This document shows positions 45,881-55,985 of a DNA stretch of 64,000 bases, piece after piece. The notes beneath the pieces are model-generated. The model did no database searches, was not told where the DNA came from, and worked only from the letters and a program-made list of their open reading frames with translations. Positions within the stretch are counted from its first letter, which is position 1. Every line of letters starts with the position of its first letter. The DNA is from Aplectana chamaeleonis (Eukaryota > Nematoda > Chromadorea > Rhabditida > Cosmocercidae): NCBI GenBank assembly GCA_029168955.1, contig JAPDOI010000150.1, positions 1,302,001 to 1,366,000 of the forward strand, read 5' to 3'. The position numbers and the translations under genes were made by a program.

Positions 45881-46914
45881 TGACTAGAACGGTATACCAG
45901 AACTACCCATATATCCATGTTTTTCTGGTAGACTACCTCACGGGTTTTCATAAAAACCTCATCCGAGCTGCCCGAGTAGTAGTGGAAAATGTTATCAAGC
46001 AAAAAGTGAAAAGCCCTACCATTAACAGCGTAACCTGTTATAATCTCGAGAAAGACAACAAGCGAACCTCAGATCAGGGTTGTACGTGCAAACTACCCTC
46101 TGAGCAAAGTTTCGGGTGAAACATTTTCATTGAACTCTGCACCCCGAAAAATGGGAGCGGGTTACTTACCCCCATGAGGCTCCAGAGGTAGGAAAGTTTT
46201 CTCCCTAACTGTTCGAGGGCGCTGAACCCGAAAATGAGGTCTACTTAGCGTTTTCCGGGCGATTCCGGTAGGTTACGGTAAATATAATGACATCTGACTG
46301 CTGTTTCCCATAGACTTCCATCCACAGAATCACGTGATACAGTCCCCTTTGCAGCTAAAAAAACTTATCATGCTGTTTTTTTGAGACGAACGTTGTTAGC
46401 GATATTCATATAGAAAGTTATTGACAAATCTTCTAATGGGAAAGAGCAGCAAGTACTTCGAACATGGTAATTTACGACGAAGTGAGCGAGGTGGAGACCA
46501 ACGTCGAGCAGACAAGTATAGATTTTTGTCGATATAGCGGCTACTGCAACGGGTTCTCCGTGCCATTCCTAGGCTTGAAGAACTGTAGGATCGATAAGGT
46601 CTCGTACAGAGTAATTTTTATCAGAAATTTCGTTTCCGTGTTCTACTTCTCTGATTTGATGTTCTTCTTTCTTAAGACGGGTGGCGTCGATAAACTGTCA
46701 TTGAAATGCCTCCTACAGTTGTTGTACTCAAAAAACATCGTGGCGAATATTTCATTAACAGGGGGTTTAACTCGGGAAAAACAGGTTGGTAGTCCGTCGC
46801 ATTGGGCCACTCGGCCAATTTGGCTCGGCTGTGCAGTTGAAAAGATAGGTGATACAGCGCTCGCCATTTTCGTCGTTTCGACCTGATTTCGGAGAATGAC
46901 TCATAACTTGTTTC
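45881..46914. other. Unassigned
   Basis: A 140-codon plus frame (46464-46886) has no recognised domain. 46185-46290 is a weak relative of the 43735-44055 repeat. Confidence 0.25.
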
Positions 46915-48036
46915 CATTATTGATACTTGGTCGCCCGTTGTCAGCCGGCGATCGTCTCAGCGGCGGGCACACGTCTCTGGTTGTCTCGAGGCACACATTC
47001 GTTTCAATTGCTCTGTGAAGCTCCATCTTCCAACTCGTTCGGTTTTGCGCGATCCGTAACCAGTTCGTTTTAGGTGTGTTCAGATGTTTGAAGGCATCGG
47101 TCCATCTTGTTGGGACCAAGTGTTCTGTCCCGTGGGTACCAGAGGGTCACGCGTTTTGTCCAGCGGTCATCAGTCCTTCTTATGACGTGACCGGTCCATC
47201 GATGTTTTGCGGCTGCCATGTACGTGATAGCATTCCGAATTCCAGGCTGTTGGCGGAGGTCGGTGCTGCGAAGGTGCTCTGGTTTCTTTGATCTCGACGG
47301 TTCGCCCCTAACAGCGTCGGTTCGAGGGCTCGTTGAGCTCGCGTCATCAGAATGGCAGAATACTTTTAGGAGGCCCAGGTTTCAGATCCGTAGCACACGG
47401 CGGGGAGAACGGTGGAGTCGAAGAGGTGCGCGTGGATTTTTTTTTTGTCGGATACAAAGTGAGCTGCTTTCCTCATGTTGGACATCGTAGCCCATGCAGA
47501 GATTTTTCTTTGGCTGACTTCGGCTCTCATATCGTATTCCATGGTCACTAGGCGCCCGAGGTATACGTATTTTTCCGTATCAGGTAGGAGAATTCCGTCT
47601 ACTGCAATCGGCGCTGGGTCTGCCCATCTGTTCCTCATGACTTCTGACTTGCTGCGGTTTATATCCAACCCGATTCTGCGGCCAGCTGCATTCAGTTCAT
47701 TCACCATCTGTTCAAGTTCGGCTTGGCTGTTGCTAACCAAAACGATGTAATCGGCGAAGCGGAGGCTTAAGAGTTTTATGCCGTCTTTGGGAAAACCCCT
47801 GTCGCTCCATTCCAGATCCATCATGGCGTGATGGGGAGCAGCAGTGAACTACTTTGGTTTTGGTGTCGCCTTGACGGACTCCTTTCCCGATCGGCACCGT
47901 CAGTTCCTGGTGAGACATCTTGATCTTCGTAGACGTGCCCATGTTGCAATCCTCTAGCATGTTGATGTAGATCAGGTCCACGCCGGCACGCAATAGAGCG
48001 TTCCAAGCTGCGTTCAGCTCGATACTGTCAAACGCC
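46915..48036 (-). pseudogene. RTE-type retrotransposon, C-terminal half of RT and tail
   Basis: Read on the minus strand from 48036 down: KAFDSIELNAAWNALL (RT motif A region), GKGVRQGDT (motif B), then a frame slip. Next come SLRFADYIVLVSNSQAELEQ, where the catalytic FADD is FADY, YVYLGRLVTMEYDMRAEV, CYGSETWAS, and in other frames KHRWTGHVIRRTDDRW and LVPTRWTDAF. This order is diagnostic of RTE elements. Frameshifts, stops and the lost catalytic Asp make it dead. The 5' part continues at 48948-49010 and 50102-50525. Confidence 0.85.
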
Positions 48037-48492
48037 TTGAAGGCAGTTTTTACGATAAATCTCACTTCCGATATCTCTACGGCTTACGGAAGGTCTGGTG
48101 CCCTATATAGCAAGGCATGCTTAAGAACGACACGAAAGACGCGTTTTTGAGCAAAAATAGGCCCTCTCCTGTTTACATTGATTTTTGAGCGTGGAGGAAT
48201 TGACCGCTAGAATGATGATACCTATCATTGCATTGAAGCGATCAGCTCTCTTATCAGCACTTCCTTGACTTGATCATTCCTGTAATCTGAGTCTTTATTT
48301 GTTCATTCCGAGGGTGCGGATCTGGGGCACCAGGCGTGTCCGGTGCACCAAAACGCTAGTTTGCAGCCGTTATTTTGCCGCTCCTGGCTCGTTTCCTACC
48401 GTTCTTTCGACCCTAAGAGCCCAGGATCCTTCTCGCCTATCATATCACTGTGGAAAGTCAAAGAGGATGATCATCGTGAACGCTGCGTTTAA
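48037..48492. mobile_element. TTAAAGGC-type MITE (A1) inserted in the RTE copy
   Basis: TTGAAGGCAGTTTTTACGAT to ATCGTGAACGCTGCGTTTAA, 456 bp. Nearly identical to 41213-41667. It starts within the RTE DY-x-KAFD motif. Confidence 0.85.
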
Positions 48493-48947
48493 AGGCATCG
48501 TACGCGCTGAAAACCACACTGTTTTTTTGAGTTTGAATCATTGGTTGGGCCCGCCTGAGAACGTGGGTAGAGTTTCTCGGGTCACCGACGCATCATTCGG
48601 AAGGTATGGGTGATCGAATGCCTCGAATTCCACCAAAAGAGGCCGGCTTTCTAACAGCCATGTGGCATAAATTGAGAAAGAAAGGAGCTCCTCGACAAGC
48701 TATAGCGCGTAAATGAGTGGAAGTTGATGTATCATTTGTTGATAAGCGTTGATAAGCTACCTTCTTTTCTCATTTGAGGCCACATGGCTGTCGGAAGGCC
48801 GGCCACTTTTGGTGAAATTTCGATCTCCCATATCTCCCCAAATGCGTCGGTGACCCGATAAACTCTACCCATGTTCTCAGGCGGGCCCAGCCAATGATTC
48901 AAACTCAAAAAACGGTAAGTGGTTTTCAGCGCGTACGATGCCTTTAG
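48489..48947. mobile_element. TTAAAGGC-type foldback MITE (E), abutting
   Basis: TTAAAGGCATCGTACGCGCT to AGCGCGTACGATGCCTTTAG. Its first TTAA (48489-48492) is the last TTAA of the preceding A1 element. Closely related to 27570-27991. Confidence 0.85.
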
Positions 48948-49010
48948 TATAATCAATGAAGCACATCAGCAACGGTTGCTTATACTCTCGTGTCTTTTAA
49001 AATCAGTTCA
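48948..49010 (-). pseudogene. RTE island between two MITE insertions
   Basis: The 63 bp read on the minus strand as REYKQPLLMCFIDY, which is exactly the RTE segment expected between HTVTQ (ends at 50102) and KAFDSIE (starts at 48036). A one-base slip lies just upstream. Confidence 0.75.
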
Positions 49011-50101
49011 TTAAAGGGGGTGTTTACGATGATTTTCGTCCCTGAGTTTTTCATATAAAACAGAACGTTGGCCTCCAAGTGTTACCGAACTTGCGAAAAG
49101 ACGGCGAGAATTGCATTAAAACATCGTATTTTAGTGACATGCTTCTATGAGGTGGACTAGGTGTCCGGTTTGATGATCATATTCATGGTGGTTGTCACCG
49201 GTGGAAAATTGGGTCAATCGAAAATCGAGGAATATTTTATGCAATGCAGGATTACTTAGGGTCCTATGGAAAGAACGGAGCAATAGAGAGTAGAGGATTG
49301 CAAAGGACGGCTCCACAAAAGATTTCATTGTCACAACAAACACTTCCTGTGATACTTAAGAGGCGGGGTGATACTTAAAGGCTGTGGTCACGATGAAAGC
49401 AGTTATAGAAAAAATTACAAAAATCAGCTTAGATCAAAAACAGATGAAAAACTATGAAGGTAAAGCGGTGAAAAACGGGCTAGAATTAGAGTTTCTAGGG
49501 CCCAAAGAAGCTGTTTCGTGCACACGTGCACAGCGATGACGAAAAAGATCGCAGTCTCATGCCGAGCAGTCAAAAATCATCGACATTCAGAGGGACAAAT
49601 AAATGGAAATTTAACGAATAAAAACTGTTGAACAATTTAACACGAACATCACTTCAGTTCAAAAAACATCACTTCAATTCAACACGAACATCACTTCAGT
49701 CAATGTTTTTGACTAGATGTGTACATAAATCCAAAGCTTCATTGATTGAAATTCAATATCAAGCCAGCTGATGTTCTTGATATTAGAGATCACTGATGCC
49801 GATGATGTGGAGTGGGCTCGTCCACCATCAAAAGACAAGAAAGTTCAGGTTTCAAATTTGGCCCAAAACAGTGGTTTTTTCGCGATTTTTTCTTATAGGT
49901 CCTACTGCTCGATACCCAGAAAAGGGTTTAGAGAGAAAAAGACGACAAGCATATTTGATCGCGACCACTGCCTTTAAGGATTTCGTGTACTTCTGGTGCG
50001 TTTTCCCCAATTTAAACGCCCTTTTAATTCTACCCGGGGGCCACCTATTCAATATAGCGAATAATCTCAAAATTAAAGATTATCGTGAACACTACTTTTG
50101 A
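49011..50101. mobile_element. TTAAAGGC-type MITE with nested MITE, inserted in the RTE copy
   Basis: Left end TTAAAGGGGGTGTTTACGAT, right end ATTATCGTGAACACTACTTT followed by TTGA. After removing the nested element (49375-49977) the host MITE is 488 bp, the standard size of this group. This supports the pairing of these two ends. Confidence 0.65.
49375..49977. mobile_element. Nested TTAAAGGC-type MITE (603 bp)
   Basis: TTAAAGGCTGTGGTCACGAT to GATCGCGACCACTGCCTTTAA with TTAA borders. Collinear with 6247-7112 minus the family B insert (GGGCTAGAAT, TGGAGTGGGCTCGTCCACCA). Confidence 0.85.
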
Positions 50102-50525
50102 GTCACCGTGTGAATGTGATTCATACAGAAGTATTTGCGACGAAAACCAGCCTGTTTTACGGGCTGGAACTTATCCAAAGTCATTTCCAGTCTGTTTAGC
50201 AAATTTTGGTGAATAGCTTGTACGGCTGGGACAGAATAGCAATAGGCCTATAGCTTTTACCTCATCTCGTTCACCTTTTTTGAAGATCAACACCGTTTTT
50301 GATGATTCCCACTGTCCCGGAATCCCTTGTTCTGCCAGATAGCGATTGAAGCGAGCAGTCAGCTCCTGGACGACGAATTCGTTGTCGATCTCAAGAAAGT
50401 CTCCAGAAACTTGATCAGGTCCTGACGCTGTCTTGGGCTTCATCTGTCTGATAGCATGACGAACTTCAGAGGGGTCAAAGAATCGTGTGACTTCAGAAAG
50501 AGAACTAGTTTTGTCGGGAGATGAG
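50102..50525 (-). pseudogene. RTE-type retrotransposon, N-terminal RT part
   Basis: Minus strand: SEVTRFFDPSEVRHAIRQM, KPKTASGPDQVSGDFL, YLAEQGIPGQWESSKTVLIF, KKGERDEVKA, a frame slip, then NRLEMTLDKFQPVKQAGFRR and HIHTVTQ at the MITE boundary. This is the pre-palm/fingers part of an RTE reverse transcriptase and continues the copy at 46915-48036. The upstream endonuclease domain is not seen above 50525. Confidence 0.8.
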
Positions 50526-51396
50526 GAGTTCTATCTTCGTAGAGCTTTCATGGAATACTACTGCGTAGTATCTCAAAAATGAACAATTCCTTAGACAAAA
50601 GGGAGCTCGACGCCCACTCCGATCCGCCCACTTTCCCAAGGACACGCGATAGGAGAGTGCTCGCCCTTCTGACGCGAAAGGGTGCCTATCGCGGGGATAA
50701 GGGCGGGATGGTGCCTATCACGGGCAAGCGTGCCCTCAAAAAGAGGCTCGACGCTCATGACGCTAGTTTCCAACGGAGGCATAAGGCACGATTCTGAGCC
50801 AGGACTATGACTGCAATGCCGTCGGTTCATTTACCCAAGTTTGCGATACCTGGCCCCGCCCAAACGCTGGATGCCCCGCTCAACCGCTGCGGCCAAAGTT
50901 GGTACTCGGTGCACTGAACGAGTCGCGTGTTAGCGTGCAGCCGCGTTGCGTGTCGGTGTTCCCGTCGCAGCGCGCACGGGTGCATGTGTATTTTGAAAAG
51001 AAAAAGCTAAGAGGGGTTTATCCTCTGGGCACGAAGCAGCTACTCGCCCACAACAGTCACTACAGCGCCCGCCACAGCCACTATTGCGGGCGACGAAACT
51101 TCGGATTTTGGGCCCCACGGCCACTGTCGCCGGCTTTTCTGAAGGGCATGGAGAGGGTGTTCGCCTGAGTCTGTTACGAAGGGGCGTTCCAAGAGAAAGT
51201 GGTTTGGTTGATGGAAAAACGGGCCAGCAAAAAAGTGACTGTAGAAAAATCCAGAAAAGTAGTAAATATCTGGAAACTTTTTGAATGTTTTTCTTCGCAG
51301 TGAAAACAAGCAGCTTGTGGCATTTGAGTTATGAACAGTACATTTTTGAGCAATAAAACATTGAGGGTTCGGGGGGACACTTTGCAATTGACCACG
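50526..51396. other. Unassigned, GC-richer stretch with SL1-like copy
   Basis: No gene recognised. 50680-50735 has GTGCCTATCGCGGGG and GTGCCTATCACGGG as a short direct repeat. 50790-50890 is related to 9640-9790 (inverted). Confidence 0.35.
50824..50845 (+). other. SL1-like 22-mer, copy 3
   Basis: Plus-strand match to nematode SL1 at 19 of 22 positions, starting GGTTCATTTACCCAAG. It is followed by ATACCTGGCCCCGCC, which aligns with the sequence after copies 1 and 2. Homology to the other copies also extends upstream, so the match is internal to a repeat. Confidence 0.35.
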
Positions 51397-51401
51397 TGAA
51401 T

Positions 51402-53345
51402 AGATTTATTTATTTATTTATTGTTACTCTACATAACATAGACGTGATAAACATCAAAGCATATACCCATACAAGCGCCAGAATAAGCAAAGTGATGGAG
51501 TTACCATGTGAGCAGAATGTTCAAGGCTTTTCGTTTGAATGATAGGAAAGAGTAGGGCACGGGAAGAATGTCCAGATTCAAAGAAGGAAAAGCAGAACCA
51601 GCTCTACAGGTGAAGCTGTTTAATCTGTGATTAGTTTTTGGAACTTCATAAGAGATTTTTTCCGAGTTTCCCCGTGTTCTGGAAGCAATCAATCTATAGA
51701 ACTTCAATTTGTCTGTTTTCATCACCCCACTCAAAATCTTAAAGACCACGCATACATCGTTTCTTTTACGCCGGGATTCGAGAGAGTGTAGGGACAATTC
51801 TTGATTCCTCCTTGTGGGACTACGCATTCCAGCATAAGAGAAACCATTTCGTCTCACATAAACTTTGCGAGTAAAGTTATTTTGTACTCTTTCTAAAGTC
51901 GGATATCTTTCTTTTTGTGAGAGCAGAATACTACAGTTCCTGATTCCATTATAGGTCTAACATAAACTTTATATGCACGCGACAACACGTTTTCATCACA
52001 GGTCGATAAGCCTTTGAAAATATGGAAGGTGCGTAATAAAGCTTTTCTGTGGATAGCCTGATAATGAGGTAAGGAATCAAGTTCCTTGTTATACCGGAAA
52101 CCTAAATCCTTCACTTCCGCAACAGTAGAAAGTGCATGCCCATCAAGGATGTAGTTGGTTGGTAGACTGGAGTTGCCCGTTCTCATGTGAAGTGTTTTAT
52201 CGGGAGATAGTGGCAAACTCCAAGCTACAGACCATTCCTGTATTCTGTGAAGAGCAGCCTGCAATCTCTGCACGTCCTCAGATGACTCAACCACATTGTA
52301 ATTTTTTACATCATCAGCAAACTGCTTACAAGTGACACTAGTGCTTTCCAATAGCCTGGGAGTTCGGCTGTGAAAACGGTTAATAAAGTGGGCGACAAAA
52401 CACCACCTTGAGGGACTCCGCTCTTGACCAATCGGCTGGAGGAAAAGCTGGACCCAACTTTAACCTGGAAACTACGACCTCTAAGGTAATTCTCTATCCA
52501 CCCACACACTGGCGGATGAAACCTCAACTTCTCGAGCTTCAGCATAAGCATAGCATGATTTACCCTATCGAAGGCCTTTGAAAAATCAAAATAGATGATA
52601 TCACAAGCGTTCTTTTTTTCAAGTAATCGCTCCAATCATTGATACACTCAAGCAAATTAGTCTCAACCGACTTCCCTGCCACAAAACCATGTTGATTACA
52701 AGGAATGATTGAATTTTTCTCTAGGTGACCTACGATGTGTTTCTTTAGAATTTTTTCAAATATTCTGCAAAAAATCGAGGTGATATTCACTGGCCTGTAG
52801 TTATCCACATCTTGCGAAGGTTCTTCTTTCAGCAAAGGGGTCACAAAAGACTGCTTCCACCTTTCCGGCACTTCCGAGTACCAGAGGGCCTGATTGAACA
52901 GATAAGACGGAGGACCAGCAATCGCGTGAGCAACATTTCTTACAAAAATTGTCGGTATGAAATCGGGAGTTACTGATGTAGACATAGGCAGCTTTCGAAG
53001 AATGTCAAATATAACGTCACCTGCAAAGAAAAGGAAACTATCCAATGGAAACTCGACTTTTGGGCAAAAAGATGGAAGAGAATCCCTGATCCCACCATAA
53101 ACCTCGCAGAACTTGTTAGCTAACAATTCAGCTTTGTCCGAGTCCGTAATTGCCAGACCATCATCCTTCTTTAGGCAGAGAATCTTGCATGATTTTCCAA
53201 GTTTCTTATTCAAAAATCTGTAGAAACCTTGCGGACTACTGTTGACGGCTTTTTTTCTCTAAATTTCTGTTATATTTGGAAAGGCACCGCTCGAAGCGCG
53301 AAGAAAAGTTGCGAGATGCTGTTTGAAGACATTCGACTGATTGTC
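51402..53345 (-). pseudogene. CR1-type non-LTR retrotransposon, 5'-truncated
   Basis: Reads on the minus strand. Order: CLSKYNRNLEKK, PQGFYRFLNKKLG, WKQSFVTPLLKEE, NYRPVNITSIFCRIFEKILK, HLEKNSIIPCNQHGFVAGKS, CDIIYFDFSKAFDRVNH (motif A), SGVPQGGVLSP (motif B), KQFADDVKNY (motif C, catalytic FADD intact), HMRTG, then VQNNFTRKVYVRRNGFSY near the C-terminus. Open pieces are 52560-53213, 52306-52635, 51893-52351 and 51501-51857, joined by at least three frameshifts. The 3' end is an (AAAT)n tail at about 51402-51423, as expected for target-primed insertion. Endonuclease and ORF1 are missing; the 5' limit coincides with a foldback at 53359. Confidence 0.85.
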
Positions 53346-53358
53346 ACTAGCTGTTATT

Positions 53359-53857
53359 CTGTAAAAAAGGGGTCTCCCAAGCAGAAGTGGTTTGGTTAGC
53401 GTTACAAATGCTTCAACAAAAAGGGAACAATAGGAAAGCGGAAAGAGGAGAGTCTACAAAAAATGAACAATATCCTCCAAGAACTCTTTTCTTTTTCGAA
53501 ACTTCCAAACAGCGGAAACAAACCGTTGTGGTTCTCTATGAGGAAGCGCTTTTGGCTCCATAAAGGACTTTGATTATGTGAGTGCCGATAAAATATGTAT
53601 ATATGCATGTAAACCTAATAGCTATCATTGAAAGGGGAGATGATGTTAAATTGCTTTAGGGAACCAGTCAATTCTTCCTCGTAAAATACCACAACGGTTT
53701 GTTTCCGCTGTTTGGAAGTTTCGAAAAAGAAAAGAGTTCTTGGAGGATATTGTTCATTTTTGTAGACTCTCCTCTTTCCGCTTTCCTATTGTTCCCTTTG
53801 TTGAAGCATTTGTAACGCTAACCAAACCACTTCTGCTTGGGAGACCCCTTTTTACAG
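53359..53857. mobile_element. Foldback element, 165-bp arms
   Basis: CTGTAAAAAAGGGGTCTCCC at the left and the inverse GGGAGACCCCTTTTTACAG at the right. The arms continue through CAGAAGTGGTTTGGTTAGCG to GAAACAAACCGTTGTGG with nearly complete identity. The central 170 bp is unique and non-coding. The high arm identity suggests youth or gene conversion. Confidence 0.8.
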
Positions 53858-55192
53858 AATTGTTCACTTTTTCCTGATATTACGCTGTAATATCCCATGC
53901 AAGAATTTCGAACAAAGACCTCTTCATCTCCCCACTAGATCAGTCCTCTCTCTGTGGTCACAAGAATCAATGAACCAAACTGTTTGTAAAACTATCTCAG
54001 AAAAATCACTGATGTGAAAAGCGCGCCCATGCCGATCAGGGCTACCGTAACCATTCTTGAACAAAACATGATAACGAATGTAAACACACGCTCATAACAT
54101 GCGGGGTATAAAAGAGCGGAGGAGCGGTATTCATTCATTCACACACCGCTCTCCTCGAGAAGCCACTAGGGGAGTGGCTGAGGAGGTCGAAATTGTGCAA
54201 ACATGTTTGTTGGCTATTAGGATGTGCTCATAACCATGCTGACACTTGGAAAAATTTAAAAGGAGGGTTACGGTGGCCCTGCGGAAAAATGATCGGCATG
54301 AGCGTGCTTGTCTCGATGTGGCTGACAAGACCGATGTTCACATGATATTAGCTAAGAAATGAATGATATCCATGATATCGTTTCACATAATTCATTCATA
54401 TTGATCGCGTCAGCCACATCTGGCTACACCGGGTGTTATTTGCACCTTCCATGTTTTTCATACGTATCGAACGGGTCGGCCACTGCTGATTTTCTCAACC
54501 AACTCTGACAGGGACCTTAGGCCCCGGTTATAGTTGGTCGCCCAGACGTAGCCAGCCCGGTCGATAATCATGAAAGCCTGCTGGCTCACAGCCGGATGCA
54601 GAATCTGCCTGCAGTTCTTCGCTTTCAAATGAAACTAACTTAAAACCGAGACAGTCAGAAACTACCTTCCATTCAATCTGTACACTTTCACATCAGTGGA
54701 ACAATGCGGTCTTACACACTCATTATTTCGTTTCCGTTGCCCCATTCGTTCGCAGAATGAGCCGCTTCTGATTCCATGAATCTGATATGAAAAACCTCTC
54801 CTGAGCTGCGAATGGAGATAGTTCTAACAATTTGTTTTTGAATTTGGATGCTAATAAGCAAGTACCATTTATTGCAGAAAAAATCAGTAGGCTGGTGAAG
54901 AAGGAAGAGGGAGCACTCAAAATGGGGTTGTGTGAATGACCTTACGAAACTGAAAAGCAGCCCAAGGCAACATGACCTGACATGACTCACATAACATCTC
55001 AAACTTTCTGCTTGCTATGCTTGTCATCCTTACACTTTTACAGAAGTTTTGCAAGGTGTTCTCTCCTGCGCGAATTCCGGGGCATAATTTCTGATGGCTA
55101 GCATCGAGTCTGGGCTCCTGCTCACTCTACGGGTGGTCTTCACAACTTTTCGGATGAGCAGCAACGGGTCCTGAACACCTGCCCACTATCCG
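53858..55192. other. Unassigned
   Basis: No gene supported. 54315-54419 has outer inverted 12-mers (GATGTGGCTGAC and GTCAGCCACATC). A consensus-like TATAAAA occurs at 54107. Confidence 0.3.
54107..54113 (+). promoter_or_regulatory. TATA-box-like sequence
   Basis: TATAAAAG in a GC-rich context (GCGGGGTATAAAAGAGCGG). No transcript or ORF downstream supports it, so it may be chance. Confidence 0.15.
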
Positions 55193-55985
55193 GGTTTCCA
55201 CGACGTTCCATGACGTCATCAGAAGCACGGAGCACTTTTCACGACGTCCCCATGACACCGTCAGAAGCCCGGAGCACTTTCGGGACCATCCTAGACGGGA
55301 GGGGGCCACCCACGATTTTCTCTTGAAAATGAATGGAAAACCTGATAAAAGATGCTTGATGCTGCTATCAATCATTGTTGTTGATGAAGTTCTGTAGAAA
55401 TACTTCGACTGATAGCGTTATAGATCGCTGGTTCATTTCATTTCTGACTTGAATCATGAGTGCCCCCGTCTCAGATAGTCCCGCACTTCTCATGATGTCC
55501 CGATGACGTCATCAGAAGCCCGAAGCACTCTTGGGACTATCCTAGACGGCACCCACGACTTTCTCATGAAAATGAATGGAAGCCTTGATAAAAGGTGCTG
55601 ATGCTGCTATCAGTCATTGTTGTTGATGAAGTTGTGTAGAAATACTTTGATTGATAGCGTTATAGATCGGTGGTTCATTCCATTTCTGACTTGAATCTTG
55701 AGTGCCCCCCGTCTGGAGTAGGCCCGCTTTTCTCACGATGTCCCGATGACGTCATCAGAAGCCCGGAAGCACTCTTGGGACTATCCTAGACAGAGGGGCA
55801 CCTAATGACTTTCTCATGAAAATCAATGGAAACCTTGATAAAAGGTGCTTGATGCTGCTATCAGTCATTGTTGTTCATGAAGTTGTGTAGAAATACTTTG
55901 ATTGATAGCGTTATAGATCGGTGGTTCATTCCATTTCTGACTTGAATCTTGAGTGCCCCCCCCCGTCTGGGGGAGGCCCGCACTT
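55193..55985. repeat. Long-unit tandem repeat, three 244-251-bp units
   Basis: GGGACYATCCTAGAC recurs at 55282, 55533 and 55777. Each unit has the shared blocks TGATAAAAGGTGCT, ATCAGTCATTGTTGTT, GATAGCGTTATAGATCG and TTCTGACTTGAATC, and each ends with one 42-bp module (CCCGATGACGTCATCAGAAG). The first unit is preceded by two diverged 42-bp modules (55193-55280). Confidence 0.9.

Noticed and set aside
46464..46886. 140-codon plus-strand frame as a gene
   Set aside because: No family signature, and the minus strand has equally long frames over the same bases.
54107..54113. Promoter of a host gene
   Set aside because: Only a TATA-like octamer; no supported transcript or coding region downstream.
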